A stretch of 64,000 nucleotides of DNA from [Ruminococcus] lactaris ATCC 29176 (lineage in GTDB: Bacteria > Bacillota > Clostridia > Lachnospirales > Lachnospiraceae). The stretch lies in contig NZ_CP102292.1 in the NCBI RefSeq assembly GCF_025152405.1, forward strand, positions 1,550,001-1,614,000, read 5' to 3'. Positions 1-9,019 of the stretch are shown one piece after another. The notes beneath the pieces are model-generated. The model was not told the DNA's origin and searched no databases. It worked only from the letters and a program-made list of their open reading frames with translations. How positions within the stretch are numbered: position 1 is the first letter of the stretch; each line of letters begins with the position of its first letter. The position numbers were made by a program, and so were the translations under genes.

Positions 1-975
1 CATTTCAACATTATCTCGATTTATAAAGAACGTCTCCTCATAAGTCTCTTTCTCATAATCCTCCCCGTTCAATACTGCATTGGCAATTTTGACCGCTTTT
101 TTCCCAAGATTGATTGGTGACTGAGCCCCGATTCCCATCATTCCGCCTGTATGCTCCACCAGTGCTTTTTTTGATGCCGGAGAACCATCCACACTGTATA
201 CATAAACCTTTTCCTGTCCGGCTTCTGTAATTGCCTCCCGCACCTGTTCTGCCATCTGATCATCTCCGCACATGATCGCATCCAGATCTGGATTCTGTGC
301 CAGCACCTGTGCCACCTGCTGCTTCAGACCTGAGACATCATTTCCTGTCTGAATCCGCTTAACAACCTCAAATGCTCCTTTTGACACAGCCTCTTCAAAA
401 CCCGTGATCCTTTCACATACAGAATTGACATTCAGATTTTCCACAATCACAACCTGTCCGCCGTCCGGCTTTCTTTCTACCAGATCCTCTCCGCATACAT
501 ACCCCGCATTCCGGTTATCAGAACCAACAAACGCAGCCACTTTTCCGCTCTCATAAACTTTCGTATCCAGGTTGATCACCGGAATATCAGCCTCCTCCAG
601 AGCATCCAGTGCCGGTTCGATCTTCTTCCAGTCCACCGGGCAGAGAAAAACAGCATCCACATCTTCTTCGATCAGTTCCTGTATCTGAGTATTCTGCCGC
701 TCTGCATCTCCTGCCGGATCCTTTATGAGCAGCTTATCTCCCTGTTCTTCCAATGCCGACTGAACTGAATCTTTCAGTGTTGCATAAAACGGATTCGACA
801 TATCGATCCCGCAGAAACCGAAGACTTTTTTCTCCTGATCCGTATCTTCTTTCTTATCATCGCTCTCATCTGTCACTGCATTATCTTCCGGTGTCCCTAC
901 ATTTTTTTTACATCCTGTCAGCAGAAAAAGTGTACCGACTGCCATCAGTATGTATATCATAATTTTTTTTCTCAT
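1..975 (-). CDS. Sugar ABC transporter substrate-binding lipoprotein (partial, RbsB-like)
   Basis: This is the N-terminal 325 codons of a gene that runs off the left edge. My own translation gives a lipoprotein signal with basic start MRKK, a hydrophobic core and lipobox LLTGC (Cys22), then a charged linker rich in D, E and K. A periplasmic-binding-protein type I fold follows, with family-like blocks FGFCGIDMSNPFYATLKD, LIEEDVDAVFLCPVD, DIPVINLDTKV, and an AIMCGDDQMA stretch typical of RbsB/XylF-like proteins. The family delivers sugars, or autoinducer-2, to an ABC importer at the membrane; the ligand cannot be read here. The ATG has an AGGGAAGGAA ribosome site. No permease or ATPase is visible, so transporter partners would lie to the left or elsewhere. 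Confidence 0.85.
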   Translation of the reverse strand, partial: MRKKIMIYILMAVGTLFLLTGCKKNVGTPEDNAVTDESDDKKEDTDQEKKVFGFCGIDMSNPFYATLKDSVQSALEEQGDKLLIKDPAGDAERQNTQIQELIEEDVDAVFLCPVDWKKIEPALDALEEADIPVINLDTKVYESGKVAAFVGSDNRNAGYVCGEDLVERKPDGGQVVIVENLNVNSVCERITGFEEAVSKGAFEVVKRIQTGNDVSGLKQQVAQVLAQNPDLDAIMCGDDQMAEQVREAITEAGQEKVYVYSVDGSPASKKALVEHTGGMMGIGAQSPINLGKKAVKIANAVLNGEDYEKETYEETFFINRDNVEM

Positions 976-1172
976 ATTACAGTTCCTTCCCTATTTCTTT
1001 TGCTATCTCTTCTTCCATTCTACCCGGTTTCTTCCGAATGTCAACCGTTACTCTTTTCGGATTTCTGCTTCTTTTCCTTGCAATTTTCCCTGCTTTTTGC
1101 TACCATTTTATTTAACAGTGATCCTCCAACAGGTCACATAAAGAATATTTCATTATATAAAGGAGAGGAACC
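976..1172. other. Divergent intergenic region
   Basis: This AT-rich spacer separates the minus-strand lipoprotein from the plus-strand DUF1292 gene, so both promoters should lie here. I see the two ribosome sites (AGGGAAGGAA on the minus strand near 980-990 and AGGAGAGG on the plus strand near 1161) but no convincing -35/-10 pair or hairpin. Confidence 0.5.
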
Positions 1173-1475
1173 ATGAACGAGAACGAAGTACTCACCGTTA
1201 CACTCACCCTTGAGAATAACGAAGAACTTGAATGTGAAGTCATCACCATTTTTGAAGTTCAGGGACAGCAGTATATTGCCCTGTACCCTCTTTTTGATGA
1301 GGCCTCTGATGAAGATGGATCGGTATATTTATACCGTTTCATCGATCACGGTGATGAAGAACCTGGTCTTGAAAATATCGAAGCTGATGTGGAATTTGAA
1401 GCAGTTTCTGATGCATTTAATGCATGGGCAGACGCTCAGGACTTCGGTGATATCGACCTGGACGACATGGATTAA
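1173..1475 (+). CDS. DUF1292 family protein (YrzB-like)
   Basis: A small acidic protein of 100 aa. The pattern of a short beta-rich domain (LTVTLTLENNEELECEVITI, then QQYIALYPL and VYLYRF) followed by a strongly acidic C-terminus ending DIDLDDMD matches the DUF1292/YrzB family, which is widespread in Firmicutes and has no established function. The start follows AGGAGAGG at a good distance. The gene converges on the helicase gene, with only two bases between the stop codons. The transcript probably ends in a hairpin that lies inside the helicase coding sequence. Confidence 0.85.
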   Translation: MNENEVLTVTLTLENNEELECEVITIFEVQGQQYIALYPLFDEASDEDGSVYLYRFIDHGDEEPGLENIEADVEFEAVSDAFNAWADAQDFGDIDLDDMD

Positions 1476-1477
1476 GC

Positions 1478-3307
1478 TTATTTTTCCAACAATTCGTCCA
1501 CAAAGCGGGAAGGAAGGATTTCTTTCCCGCCTTTTATTTTCACGTAACTGAACACCAGCCGGTTCTTTGCCCTCGTCATTGCCACATAAAAAAGCCGTCG
1601 TTCTTCCTCTATCTCTTCGGCTTTCTCTGCCTTTTTGTATGGAATCCGCCCTTCATTTGCCTGTATCACAAACACAGTATCAAATTCCAGTCCTTTGGCT
1701 GCATGGATCGTCATCAGACGGATGCCTTTCTCCGGCGTATTCCTTCCCGTTTCCCGTTTCTTTAATGCTTCTGTATATTCTTCAATATGTGAAAACCACT
1801 CTTCCATTGTCTCATATGGTTTTGCTGCCTCTTCCAGCTCCGAAAGGATCTCGCTCAGGTCCGTAATTTTCAAATGACGGGAAATACAATACTCTTTCAG
1901 ATATTCATCATATCCAACCCTTTTCCGCAGATAAGTAATTGCAGCATAAGGAGTCATTTTCTCCATCATTTTTACGTCCCATTCAAACTGATCAATCCGG
2001 TCTGTCATCCAGTCTTTATCCCGATAATAGTCCCGCAGTATCTCGAAAGATGCCCTCTTTCCCTGCAGACTGTCTCTGGAAAGATAACGTTTCGGGCGGT
2101 TCATTACCTGTAGCAGATCCTGCCGTCCTGCACATTTCATTGCAAGCCGGAAATACGCCTGAATATCTTTTGCTATAAAATGTTCGTAAAGATTAGGCAG
2201 ATGCTCTTTCATCTCAAATGGGAGTTTCCTGGCAAGCAGAGCTTCTACAACCGGTCTTGCATCTGTATGCGTCCGGAAAAGCACCGCAATGTCCTCTGCC
2301 TTTGTTCCGCTTCTGATGCTTTTTTCAATTTCTCCTGCAATATATTCTGCCTCTTCATTTACATCCTTTACTTCCTGGATATGCAGACACGGGCCACCTT
2401 TACGTTCCGCCTTTAATTCCTTCTCATACCGTCTGGTATTATGCATGATCACTTTCAGGGAATTGGTCACAATATTGGAAGTAGAACGATAGTTTACCCC
2501 CAACAGGATCTGACTGGCGTCCGGGAAATCTTTTTTAAACCGGAGCATCAATTCTGAATCCGCACCACGAAACCCATAAATTGCCTGATCATCGTCCCCT
2601 ACTGCAAAAAGATTTCTTTCAGGCAATGCCAGCATACGGATCACGTCATACTGGATCTGATTGATATCCTGGAACTCATCAATCAGAATATAACGGAACT
2701 TTTTCTGCCATCCTCTCAATACATCCGGTCTGGAAAGGAAAAGCTGAAAGCAAAGTACCAGCATATCATCAAAATCGATCTTTCTCCGTCTTTTTCTCTG
2801 CTCTTCATACTCTCTGTAAATCTGCCGGAACACAGCAGCCTCGCATTTTTCTGAAATGAACTCTTCCGGTCTGATCCTCTGATTTTTAATCTTTCCGATC
2901 TCAAAAGCGATATCTTTCAGGAAATCCCCCTCATCAAAAATCTCCAGTTTCTGATGCCTGATCACCTGCCTGAGGATCTGATATTTTTCATTATCCGAGA
3001 GCAGATTCTTCTGTCCGATCCGGTAAGTCCATCGAAGGATTCCATAATAAATCCCATGAAATGTCCCGATCGTCACCGGAAGTCTCTCTTTTCCCATAAG
3101 TGAACAGAGGCGGGATCTCATCTCCGCCGCTGCAAAACGGGTAAAAGTAACGACCAGAATTTCTTCTGGTCTTACTTTATATCCTTCAATCAAATATTTT
3201 ACTCTGTTCACGATCGTAAGCGTCTTCCCTGATCCCGGTCCTGCCAATACCAGGCAGGGACCGTCTTTATGAAGAACTGCATCTTTCTGTGCTTCGTTTA
3301 ACCCCAT
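1478..3307 (-). CDS. UvrD/Rep-family ATP-dependent DNA helicase (PcrA-like, short)
   Basis: A superfamily 1A 3'-5' DNA helicase. Visible motifs: Q motif LNEAQKDAV, Walker A GPGSGKT near residues 23-29, Walker B ILIDEFQDIN, motif III GDDDQAIYGFRGA, NYRST, and motif V MTIHAAKGLEFDTVFV; the end has the AMTRAKNRL block. I start it at 3307 because AGGAAGG lies six bases before that ATG and the protein then begins MGLNEAQ as family members do; an in-frame ATG at 3343 would overlap gltX by 23 bases. At 609 aa it is clearly shorter than PcrA (about 740 aa): the C-terminal extension after the helicase core is missing, as in several clostridial UvrD-like paralogs. A DNA repair role is likely. It follows gltX by 13 bases and is probably cotranscribed. 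Confidence 0.9.
   Translation of the reverse strand: MGLNEAQKDAVLHKDGPCLVLAGPGSGKTLTIVNRVKYLIEGYKVRPEEILVVTFTRFAAAEMRSRLCSLMGKERLPVTIGTFHGIYYGILRWTYRIGQKNLLSDNEKYQILRQVIRHQKLEIFDEGDFLKDIAFEIGKIKNQRIRPEEFISEKCEAAVFRQIYREYEEQRKRRRKIDFDDMLVLCFQLFLSRPDVLRGWQKKFRYILIDEFQDINQIQYDVIRMLALPERNLFAVGDDDQAIYGFRGADSELMLRFKKDFPDASQILLGVNYRSTSNIVTNSLKVIMHNTRRYEKELKAERKGGPCLHIQEVKDVNEEAEYIAGEIEKSIRSGTKAEDIAVLFRTHTDARPVVEALLARKLPFEMKEHLPNLYEHFIAKDIQAYFRLAMKCAGRQDLLQVMNRPKRYLSRDSLQGKRASFEILRDYYRDKDWMTDRIDQFEWDVKMMEKMTPYAAITYLRKRVGYDEYLKEYCISRHLKITDLSEILSELEEAAKPYETMEEWFSHIEEYTEALKKRETGRNTPEKGIRLMTIHAAKGLEFDTVFVIQANEGRIPYKKAEKAEEIEEERRLFYVAMTRAKNRLVFSYVKIKGGKEILPSRFVDELLEK
1505..1535 (+). terminator. Intrinsic terminator of the DUF1292 gene
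   Basis: GCGGGAA pairs with TTCCCGC around a short loop and is followed by CTTTTATTTT on the plus strand. It sits within the 3' end of the oppositely oriented helicase gene, so the same bases encode the helicase C-terminus. Confidence 0.6.
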
Positions 3308-3320
3308 TCTTTCCTTCCTG

Positions 3321-4778
3321 CTACTGAAGCTTCTCAATTCCAAGGCGGATTCTTCTCAGAGACTCCTCTTTGCCGAAAACTTCCATCAGCTCTGTAGCAC
3401 CACCCGGGGTACTCTGCTTTCCTGATACGGCTGTTCTCAGCGGCCACATAACATAACCGACCTTATATCCTTTTTCCGCTGCAAAACCTTTTAATGTCTC
3501 GAAAAGTGCATCATTGCTGAAATCTTCCTGTGCTTCAAGAACCGGGAGTACCTCCTGCAGAAGTGCAAGTGACTTCTCTGCATCCGTTTTCATCTTTTTG
3601 TGCGTATAAAGTGCAATATCATAATCCGGAAGTTCTTCAAAGAAATCAATCTGCTCCTTAATATCCGGAAGGATCTCGATTCTCGTCTTAACCAGGGCTG
3701 CAATCTTTTTCAGATCATAATCCTTTGTCACAGTTTCACTGATATACGGCTTTGCAAGCTCGAAGAATTTGTCGAAATCCATTGCTTTCAGATACTCACC
3801 ATTCATCCATTTCAGCTTCACTACATCGAACACTGCAGGTGATTTATTCATATGATGATAATCAAATGCCTCTACCAGCTCTTCCAGAGAGAAGATCTCC
3901 CGGTTGTCAGAAGGACACCATCCAAGCAGTGCCACGTAGTTGACAACAGCCTCTGACACAAATCCCTGTTCGATCAGATCTTCATAAGAGGAATGTCCAC
4001 AGCGTTTACTTAACTTCTTATGGTTCTCATCTGTGATCAGCGGGCAATGAACATAAACCGGAACTTCCCATCCAAATGCATCATACAGACGGTTATATTT
4101 CGGTGCTGAAGAAAGGTACTCATTCCCTCTGACAACATGCGTGATCTCCATCAGATGATCGTCAATTACATTTGCAAAATTGTACGTCGGATACCCATCT
4201 GACTTGATCAGGATCATATCATCCAGTTCTGCATTCGGTACAGTGATATCTCCATAGATCTCATCATGGAAGGTTGTCGTACCTTCATTCGGCACATTCA
4301 GACGGATGACCCATGGCTTACCGGCTGCAAGATTTGCCTCTACTTCCTCCTTGCTCAGGCTCAGGCAATGCTTATCATAAACAGAAATCTCTGTTCCTGA
4401 TTCTGAAACGGTCGTCTTCAGCGATTCCAGACGTTCCTTATCACAAAAGCAATAATATGCATCTCCCTGCTCTACAAGCTGCTTCGCATATTTCAGATAA
4501 AGACCTGCCGCATTTCTCTCACTTTGTACATAAGGTCCATATCCGGCATCTTTATCCGGTCCCTCATCATGTACAAGGCCTGTCTTTGCAAGTGTCCTGT
4601 AAATGATATCCAAAGCACCTTCCACGAAACGCTCCTGATCTGTATCTTCCACACGCAGGATAAAATCTCCACCCTCATGCTTTGCGATCAGATATGCATA
4701 AAGTGCAGTTCTTAAATTACCTACATGCATCCTTCCTGTCGGGCTTGGTGCAAATCTCGTTCTTACTTTCTTACTCAT
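3321..4778 (-). CDS. gltX: Glutamate-tRNA ligase
   Basis: A class I aminoacyl-tRNA synthetase charging tRNA-Glu in the cytosol; in organisms that use GatCAB it may also charge tRNA-Gln. The HIGH-type motif appears as HVGN within [12 protein letters not shown] near residue 18, and the KMSKS-type loop is KLSKR near residues 253-257. The catalytic-core blocks RVEDTDQER and [17 protein letters not shown] are intact, and the alpha-helical anticodon-binding region ends with the usual [15 protein letters not shown] stretch. Its 485 aa is normal for the family. A sigma-A promoter lies just upstream, overlapping the stop of the preceding gene, and the helicase gene follows closely. Confidence 0.97.
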   Translation of the reverse strand: MSKKVRTRFAPSPTGRMHVGNLRTALYAYLIAKHEGGDFILRVEDTDQERFVEGALDIIYRTLAKTGLVHDEGPDKDAGYGPYVQSERNAAGLYLKYAKQLVEQGDAYYCFCDKERLESLKTTVSESGTEISVYDKHCLSLSKEEVEANLAAGKPWVIRLNVPNEGTTTFHDEIYGDITVPNAELDDMILIKSDGYPTYNFANVIDDHLMEITHVVRGNEYLSSAPKYNRLYDAFGWEVPVYVHCPLITDENHKKLSKRCGHSSYEDLIEQGFVSEAVVNYVALLGWCPSDNREIFSLEELVEAFDYHHMNKSPAVFDVVKLKWMNGEYLKAMDFDKFFELAKPYISETVTKDYDLKKIAALVKTRIEILPDIKEQIDFFEELPDYDIALYTHKKMKTDAEKSLALLQEVLPVLEAQEDFSNDALFETLKGFAAEKGYKVGYVMWPLRTAVSGKQSTPGGATELMEVFGKEESLRRIRLGIEKLQ

Positions 4779-4844
4779 ATTATCTTCTCCAATTCATTTT
4801 CTTCTTAAGCTCTGGTCTCCGCACATGCGGATCTACAATGAATT

Positions 4845-4873
4845 ATTATATCGCAACCGGCAGGATTATTCAA
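4845..4873 (-). promoter_or_regulatory. Sigma-A promoter for gltX
   Basis: Minus strand: TTGAAT (4868-4873), 17-bp spacer, TATAAT (4845-4850). The -35 hexamer overlaps the stop codon of the upstream repeat-protein gene. A small TCCGCA/TGCGGA palindrome (4818-4831) lies in the leader. Confidence 0.7.
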
Positions 4874-5303
4874 CCACCAGTGTATCTGGAAGATCTGTCT
4901 GTTCCATTCCACGCTCTTTCATTCCGATCACTTTGAACAATCTGCTTTCACTGAAAGCATCCTTTGCCAGACGCACCACATTTTCAGGAATTGGATAAAT
5001 CCCTGTTCTTCCTGCAGGAAATGCGAAAAGGCAGGTCTCCTGTTCCGAAAATAAAACTCCATCTCTGCTTACATACACCGGATTGTCCGGTTCTGTCTCA
5101 TACCATTCTACATCCTTCAGATCAGCAAAAGTTCCTTCTTCAATAAAAATAATATTTGCCGGAATCACAATCTCCAGGATTCCGTCCGGTGCATCAGTAA
5201 ACGTGGTTGCCGCAATTTTGCTGCATTGATCTGACGATGGCAGAGTAAGCCGTCCTTCTTTTACTGCCTTTTCATAATCTGCCACACCTGTGATGGTTCC
5301 CAT
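4866..5303 (-). CDS. Leucine-rich-repeat (BspA-like) protein, C-terminal part of a probable frameshifted gene
   Basis: 145 codons from an internal ATG. The sequence has BspA/LRR_5-like spacing: GILEIVIPANIIFIEEGTF, then VEWYETEPDNPVYVSRDGVL and IYPIPENVVRLAKDAFSES, that is, short beta strands with I/V/L at repeat intervals and an NPxYVSxDGVL turn common in these surface proteins. It overlaps the end of the preceding frame by 32 bases. Removing one G from a GGG run at 5299-5301 fuses the two frames into one 324-aa protein with the natural junction DGFIIDGTITGV. I therefore think this is the C-terminal half of a single gene broken by a 1-nt insertion or an assembly error. An independent protein starting at this ATG is the alternative. 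Confidence 0.6.
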   Translation of the reverse strand: MGTITGVADYEKAVKEGRLTLPSSDQCSKIAATTFTDAPDGILEIVIPANIIFIEEGTFADLKDVEWYETEPDNPVYVSRDGVLFSEQETCLFAFPAGRTGIYPIPENVVRLAKDAFSESRLFKVIGMKERGMEQTDLPDTLVVE

Positions 5304-5841
5304 CTATGATAAATCCATCTTCTGTCACAAGCATCATTTCCGGCTTTTCGCTGTCATTTTCAATCCGATTGCTGTCATCTGTCGCAGGTGGAACAATCTC
5401 TGCCGGGAGAGAGACTTCTGTATTTTTCTTTCCTGTAACAACTTTCTTTATGATTCCGGCATCTCCTGTATCTGTAGTTACAGTTTTTGTCAGTCTACTG
5501 TCTGATTTTTCGGTCACGTTCTTTTCTATTCCGGCTTCTACAGTCTCCAAAGTCTGACTGACAGCCGGCAGTATCTTTTTATCTGTAACCATAGAATCTT
5601 TCATTTTCTCCCATGCCGGATAACAACGTCCTGCTGTCAGAATCCCCTTTTCTGCCTCAACGGCAGAGGGCATATCTTTCATTTCATATGCAGCCATCTT
5701 CACATCCATGATCCTGACAGTCCCACAGTCGAGCAGGGAAATCCACATACAGATCAGAAGCAGCACCGATATACCTGTCCTGTGTATTTTCAGGGCAGAG
5801 ATATTCTGTTCATTTTCCAAAAATCTTTCGTTCAATCCCAT
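5272..5841 (-). CDS. Membrane-anchored N-terminal part of the same leucine-rich-repeat protein (probable frameshift)
   Basis: 189 codons. A single hydrophobic segment (residues about 23-40, ISVLLLICMWISLLDCG) follows a short charged start and should act as a signal anchor. The following region is a low-complexity linker rich in K, E, T and V (residues about 80-170). The last recognisable piece, MMLVTEDGFIID, is the usual lead-in to a leucine-rich-repeat domain, but the frame then runs into NHHRCGRL and stops, while the repeat domain continues in the overlapping frame. The ribosome site (AGGAAAAG) is adequate. The product would be extracytoplasmic; no function is known. Confidence 0.6.
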   Translation of the reverse strand: MGLNERFLENEQNISALKIHRTGISVLLLICMWISLLDCGTVRIMDVKMAAYEMKDMPSAVEAEKGILTAGRCYPAWEKMKDSMVTDKKILPAVSQTLETVEAGIEKNVTEKSDSRLTKTVTTDTGDAGIIKKVVTGKKNTEVSLPAEIVPPATDDSNRIENDSEKPEMMLVTEDGFIIDGNHHRCGRL

Positions 5842-5909
5842 ATTTTTCTTTTCCTTTCACCACTTTTCCTGTTCGATCATATCTTGTCGACTGTAGTAAG
5901 ATACCAAAG

Positions 5910-5945
5910 AAAAAGGAATGTCGCAACGAATTGCAACATTCCTTT
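5910..5945 (-). terminator. Intrinsic terminator after purB
   Basis: On the minus strand AGGAATGT pairs with ACATTCCT and is followed by TTTTTCTTT. It begins 20 bases beyond the purB stop codon. Transcription of purF-purB should end here. Confidence 0.8.
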
Positions 5946-5964
5946 GCATTTTCAGGATTTTAGC

Positions 5965-7398
5965 TTACACATTAATCTCTGCTTTTACGCCAAGCACTTC
6001 CTGATTCTTTTCCAGCAACGGGTTGATCACATTGGTCAGATATGCTTCAACCTGCTCTTTTGCACGTCCTACATACTTCTCCGGCTGCATTGTCTTCTGC
6101 AGATCTTCCAGTGTCAGGTTGAATGCCGGGTCTGCTGCAATCAGTTCCAGCAGATTATTATCAAGACCTTTTTCCTTCACATTCTTTCCTGCTTCCATGG
6201 AAAGCTCACGGATTCTCTCATGCAGTTCCTGTCTGTCTCCACCGGCTTTTACGGCATCCATCATGATATTTTCTGTTGCCATGAATGGAAGTTCTGACAT
6301 AAGACGCTTCTCGATCACCTTCGGATAAACTACAAGTCCGTCTACTACATTCAGACAGAGATCCAGAATCCCGTCAATTGCCAGGAAACCTTCCGGAATA
6401 CTCAGACGCTTATTTGCTGAATCATCCAGCGTTCTCTCAAACCACTGCGTCGCAGACGTGATCGCCGGATTCAGTGCATCGATCATAACGTATCTTGAAA
6501 GGGATGCAATTCTTTCACTTCTCATAGGGTTTCTCTTATATGCCATTGCAGAGGAACCGATCTGTGTCTTTTCAAATGGTTCTTCCACTTCTTTCAGATG
6601 CTGGAGAAGCCGGATATCATTTGAAAATTTATGTGCACTGGCTGCGATCCCTGCAAGGATATTCATCACTCTTGTATCTACTTTTCTCGAATACGTTTGT
6701 CCCGATACCGGATAGCAGGCCTTAAATCCCATCTTTTCTGCGATCATCGGATCGATCTTATCGATGGTCTCCTGATCTCCGTCAAAGAGTTCCAGGAAAC
6801 TTGCCTGCGTTCCTGTCGTTCCTTTCGAGCCTAAAAGCTTCAGACTACCGAGTACATATTCCAGATCTTCCAGATCCATCTCAAACTCCTGCAGCCACAG
6901 CGTCGCTCTTTTTCCTACAGTTGTCGGCTGTGCCGGCTGGAAATGGGTAAATGCAAGTGTTGGCTGGGCTTTCTGTGCATCTGCGAATTTTGCCAGTTCT
7001 GCGATCACATTGATCAGCTTCGTACGGATCAACTTCAGTGCCTCTGCCATGATAATAATATCCGTATTGTCCCCGACATAGCAGGAAGTTGCTCCAAGAT
7101 GGATAATTCCCTTTGCTTTCGGACACTGCACACCATATGCATACACGTGGGACATAACATCGTGGCGGACTACCTTTTCCCGTTCTTTTGCCACATCAAA
7201 ATTAATATCATCTGCATGTTCTTTCAATTCTGCAATCTGCTCATCGGTAATATGAAGTCCAAGCTCTTTCTCAGTCTCCGCAAGGGCGATCCACAGCTTT
7301 CTCCACGTACGGAACTTTTTGTCCGGTGAAAAAATATACTGCATCTCCTTGCTTGCATAACGGTCTGAAAGTGGACTTACATAACGGTCATTACTCAT
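5965..7398 (-). CDS. purB: Adenylosuccinate lyase
   Basis: Catalyses two steps of purine synthesis: SAICAR to AICAR plus fumarate, and adenylosuccinate to AMP plus fumarate. The fumarase/aspartase superfamily signature SSAMAYKRNPMRSE is present near residues 280-293, with the conserved GATSCYVGDN and HFQPAQPTT blocks earlier. I start at 7398 (MSNDRYVSPLSDRY) because AAGGAGAT lies directly upstream; the open frame extends further upstream into purF without support. That gives 477 aa, normal for the family. It follows purF with a 28-base gap, forming a two-gene purine operon, and ends in a strong terminator. Confidence 0.96.
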   Translation of the reverse strand: MSNDRYVSPLSDRYASKEMQYIFSPDKKFRTWRKLWIALAETEKELGLHITDEQIAELKEHADDINFDVAKEREKVVRHDVMSHVYAYGVQCPKAKGIIHLGATSCYVGDNTDIIIMAEALKLIRTKLINVIAELAKFADAQKAQPTLAFTHFQPAQPTTVGKRATLWLQEFEMDLEDLEYVLGSLKLLGSKGTTGTQASFLELFDGDQETIDKIDPMIAEKMGFKACYPVSGQTYSRKVDTRVMNILAGIAASAHKFSNDIRLLQHLKEVEEPFEKTQIGSSAMAYKRNPMRSERIASLSRYVMIDALNPAITSATQWFERTLDDSANKRLSIPEGFLAIDGILDLCLNVVDGLVVYPKVIEKRLMSELPFMATENIMMDAVKAGGDRQELHERIRELSMEAGKNVKEKGLDNNLLELIAADPAFNLTLEDLQKTMQPEKYVGRAKEQVEAYLTNVINPLLEKNQEVLGVKAEINV

Positions 7399-7426
7399 AA
7401 TTCTATCTCCTTTTATTTTGTTCAAT

Positions 7427-8854
7427 TTATTCAAATGCCTGACTGATATCTTCTCCCGGTACTTCCATCGGATAATTTCCTGTAAAGCATGCATCACAGA
7501 AATGAAGATCTCCAACCATATTTTTCAGTTTTTCTATCTCCATATATCCAAGGGAATCTGCCCCGATCATATCCCGGATCTGCTCCGGTGTATGGGAATG
7601 GGCAATTAGCTGCTCATTCGACGGCACATCGGTTCCAAAATAACATGGATGCAGGAACGGTGGTGAACTGATCCTTACATGCACTTCCGTTGCTCCGGCC
7701 TTTTTCAGCATCTTGATGATATTCGCACAGGTCGTTCCTCTGACGATGGAATCATCTACCATAACGATCCTCTTTCCCTTTACAACTTCCGGGATCACAT
7801 TTAATTTAATCTTGACACTGGACTCTCTGTCACTCTGCTTCGGCTTGATGAAGGTTCTTCCAACATAACTGTTCTTGTGGAATGCCATTCCGTAAGGGAT
7901 TCCTGACTGCTCGGAATATCCCTTTGCCGCTACCAGTCCCGAATCCGGAACTCCGACTACCAGATCGGCCTCCACCGGATAAGACTCTGCCAGTGCTTTT
8001 CCTGCAATGATCCTGGAATGATAGACATTCACACCGTCAATCGTTGAATCTGTCCTTGCAAAATAAATATATTCAAAAATACATCTCGCCTGCTTCTCCG
8101 CCGGCATCGCCATACTCATATCCGATGCGATTCCGTCCTTCGTGATCGTTACGATCTCTCCCGGAAGCACATCCCGCACAAACTCTGCATCCACTGCAGC
8201 GATTGCACAGCTTTCTGATGCCAGGAAGTATGTATTTTCTCTTTTTCCTATACATAAAGGCTTTAATCCGAAAGGATCTCTCGCTCCGATCATTTTCCTC
8301 GGACTGCTCACGACCAGTGCATAAGCACCTTTGATCTTTTTCATCGCAAGTCTCACTGCCTCCTCCGCAGTTGCAGCCTCCAGCCGCTCCCTTGCAATAT
8401 GATAAGCGATCACTTCCGAGTCGATCGTCGTCTGAAAAATAGCACCTGTATATTCCAGTTCTTTTCTCAGTTCAATCGCATTGACCAGATTCCCGTTATG
8501 TGCGATTGCCAGCGTTCCTTTCACGTAATTGATTACAAGCGGCTGGGCATTTTCCACACGGGTTCCTCCTGCTGTAGAATATCTCACATGTCCGACTCCC
8601 AGATTTCCTTTCAGTTCTGAAAGTACTTTTTCATCAAAGACATCATTCACATGACCAAGCCCTTTTCTGGACAATACCTTTCTCTTTCCTGCAGTATCCG
8701 TCACTGCAATACCACAGCTTTCCTGTCCTCTGTGCTGCAGGGCAAAAAGTCCGTAATAAATGGATGCTGCCACATCATGTCCATCCATATCATAGGCTCC
8801 GAACACACCACACTCTTCGCCTAATCCCGTCACAGCTTTTTCAAATTCACTCAT
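7427..8854 (-). CDS. purF: Amidophosphoribosyltransferase
   Basis: The committed step of purine synthesis: PRPP plus glutamine to phosphoribosylamine. It has a 14-residue propeptide before the catalytic N-terminal Cys15 (EECGVFG), then the glutamine amidotransferase domain (FALQHRGQESCG, AHNGNLVN), and a phosphoribosyltransferase domain with the PRPP loop MVDDSIVRGTT near residue 365. Cysteines in QARCIFEY, HPCYFG and HFCDACFTG correspond to the [4Fe-4S] ligands of the B. subtilis-type enzyme, which makes it oxygen sensitive. Length 475 aa is typical. It is led by a near-consensus promoter and cotranscribed with purB. Confidence 0.97.
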   Translation of the reverse strand: MSEFEKAVTGLGEECGVFGAYDMDGHDVAASIYYGLFALQHRGQESCGIAVTDTAGKRKVLSRKGLGHVNDVFDEKVLSELKGNLGVGHVRYSTAGGTRVENAQPLVINYVKGTLAIAHNGNLVNAIELRKELEYTGAIFQTTIDSEVIAYHIARERLEAATAEEAVRLAMKKIKGAYALVVSSPRKMIGARDPFGLKPLCIGKRENTYFLASESCAIAAVDAEFVRDVLPGEIVTITKDGIASDMSMAMPAEKQARCIFEYIYFARTDSTIDGVNVYHSRIIAGKALAESYPVEADLVVGVPDSGLVAAKGYSEQSGIPYGMAFHKNSYVGRTFIKPKQSDRESSVKIKLNVIPEVVKGKRIVMVDDSIVRGTTCANIIKMLKKAGATEVHVRISSPPFLHPCYFGTDVPSNEQLIAHSHTPEQIRDMIGADSLGYMEIEKLKNMVGDLHFCDACFTGNYPMEVPGEDISQAFE

Positions 8855-8912
8855 GTAGTTTCTGCTCCTTATCCTCTATATTGTCACTGATCAATCTAGC
8901 GTTACCAATCCG

Positions 8913-8941
8913 ATTATAATATAAGGCAGATGGAAAATCAA
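8913..8941 (-). promoter_or_regulatory. Sigma-A promoter for purF-purB
   Basis: Minus strand: TTGATT (8936-8941), 17-bp spacer, TATAAT (8913-8918), about 60 bp before the start codon. The leader is too short for a purine riboswitch. An imperfect palindrome (8923-8956) straddles the -35; see the findings. Confidence 0.75.
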
Positions 8942-8956
8942 CATTCCCTCTGCCTT
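8923..8956. repeat. Inverted repeat across the purF -35 region
   Basis: Plus strand arms are AAGGCAGATGGAAAA (8923-8937) and TTCCCTCTGCCTT (8944-8956), separated by six bases; 12 of 13 positions pair. It may be an operator for the purine operon or an old terminator of the upstream transcript. No good U-tract follows in either direction, which favours the operator reading. Confidence 0.5.
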
Positions 8957-9019
8957 GTACTCTGATCTGTTCATTATTTTATTATCCGCTTATCTATTAG
9001 ATTCGCTTATAATCATTTT

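Noticed and set aside
8855-8912. Purine riboswitch upstream of purF
   Set aside because: The leader is about 60 bases and lacks the paired P1-P3 architecture and conserved junction.
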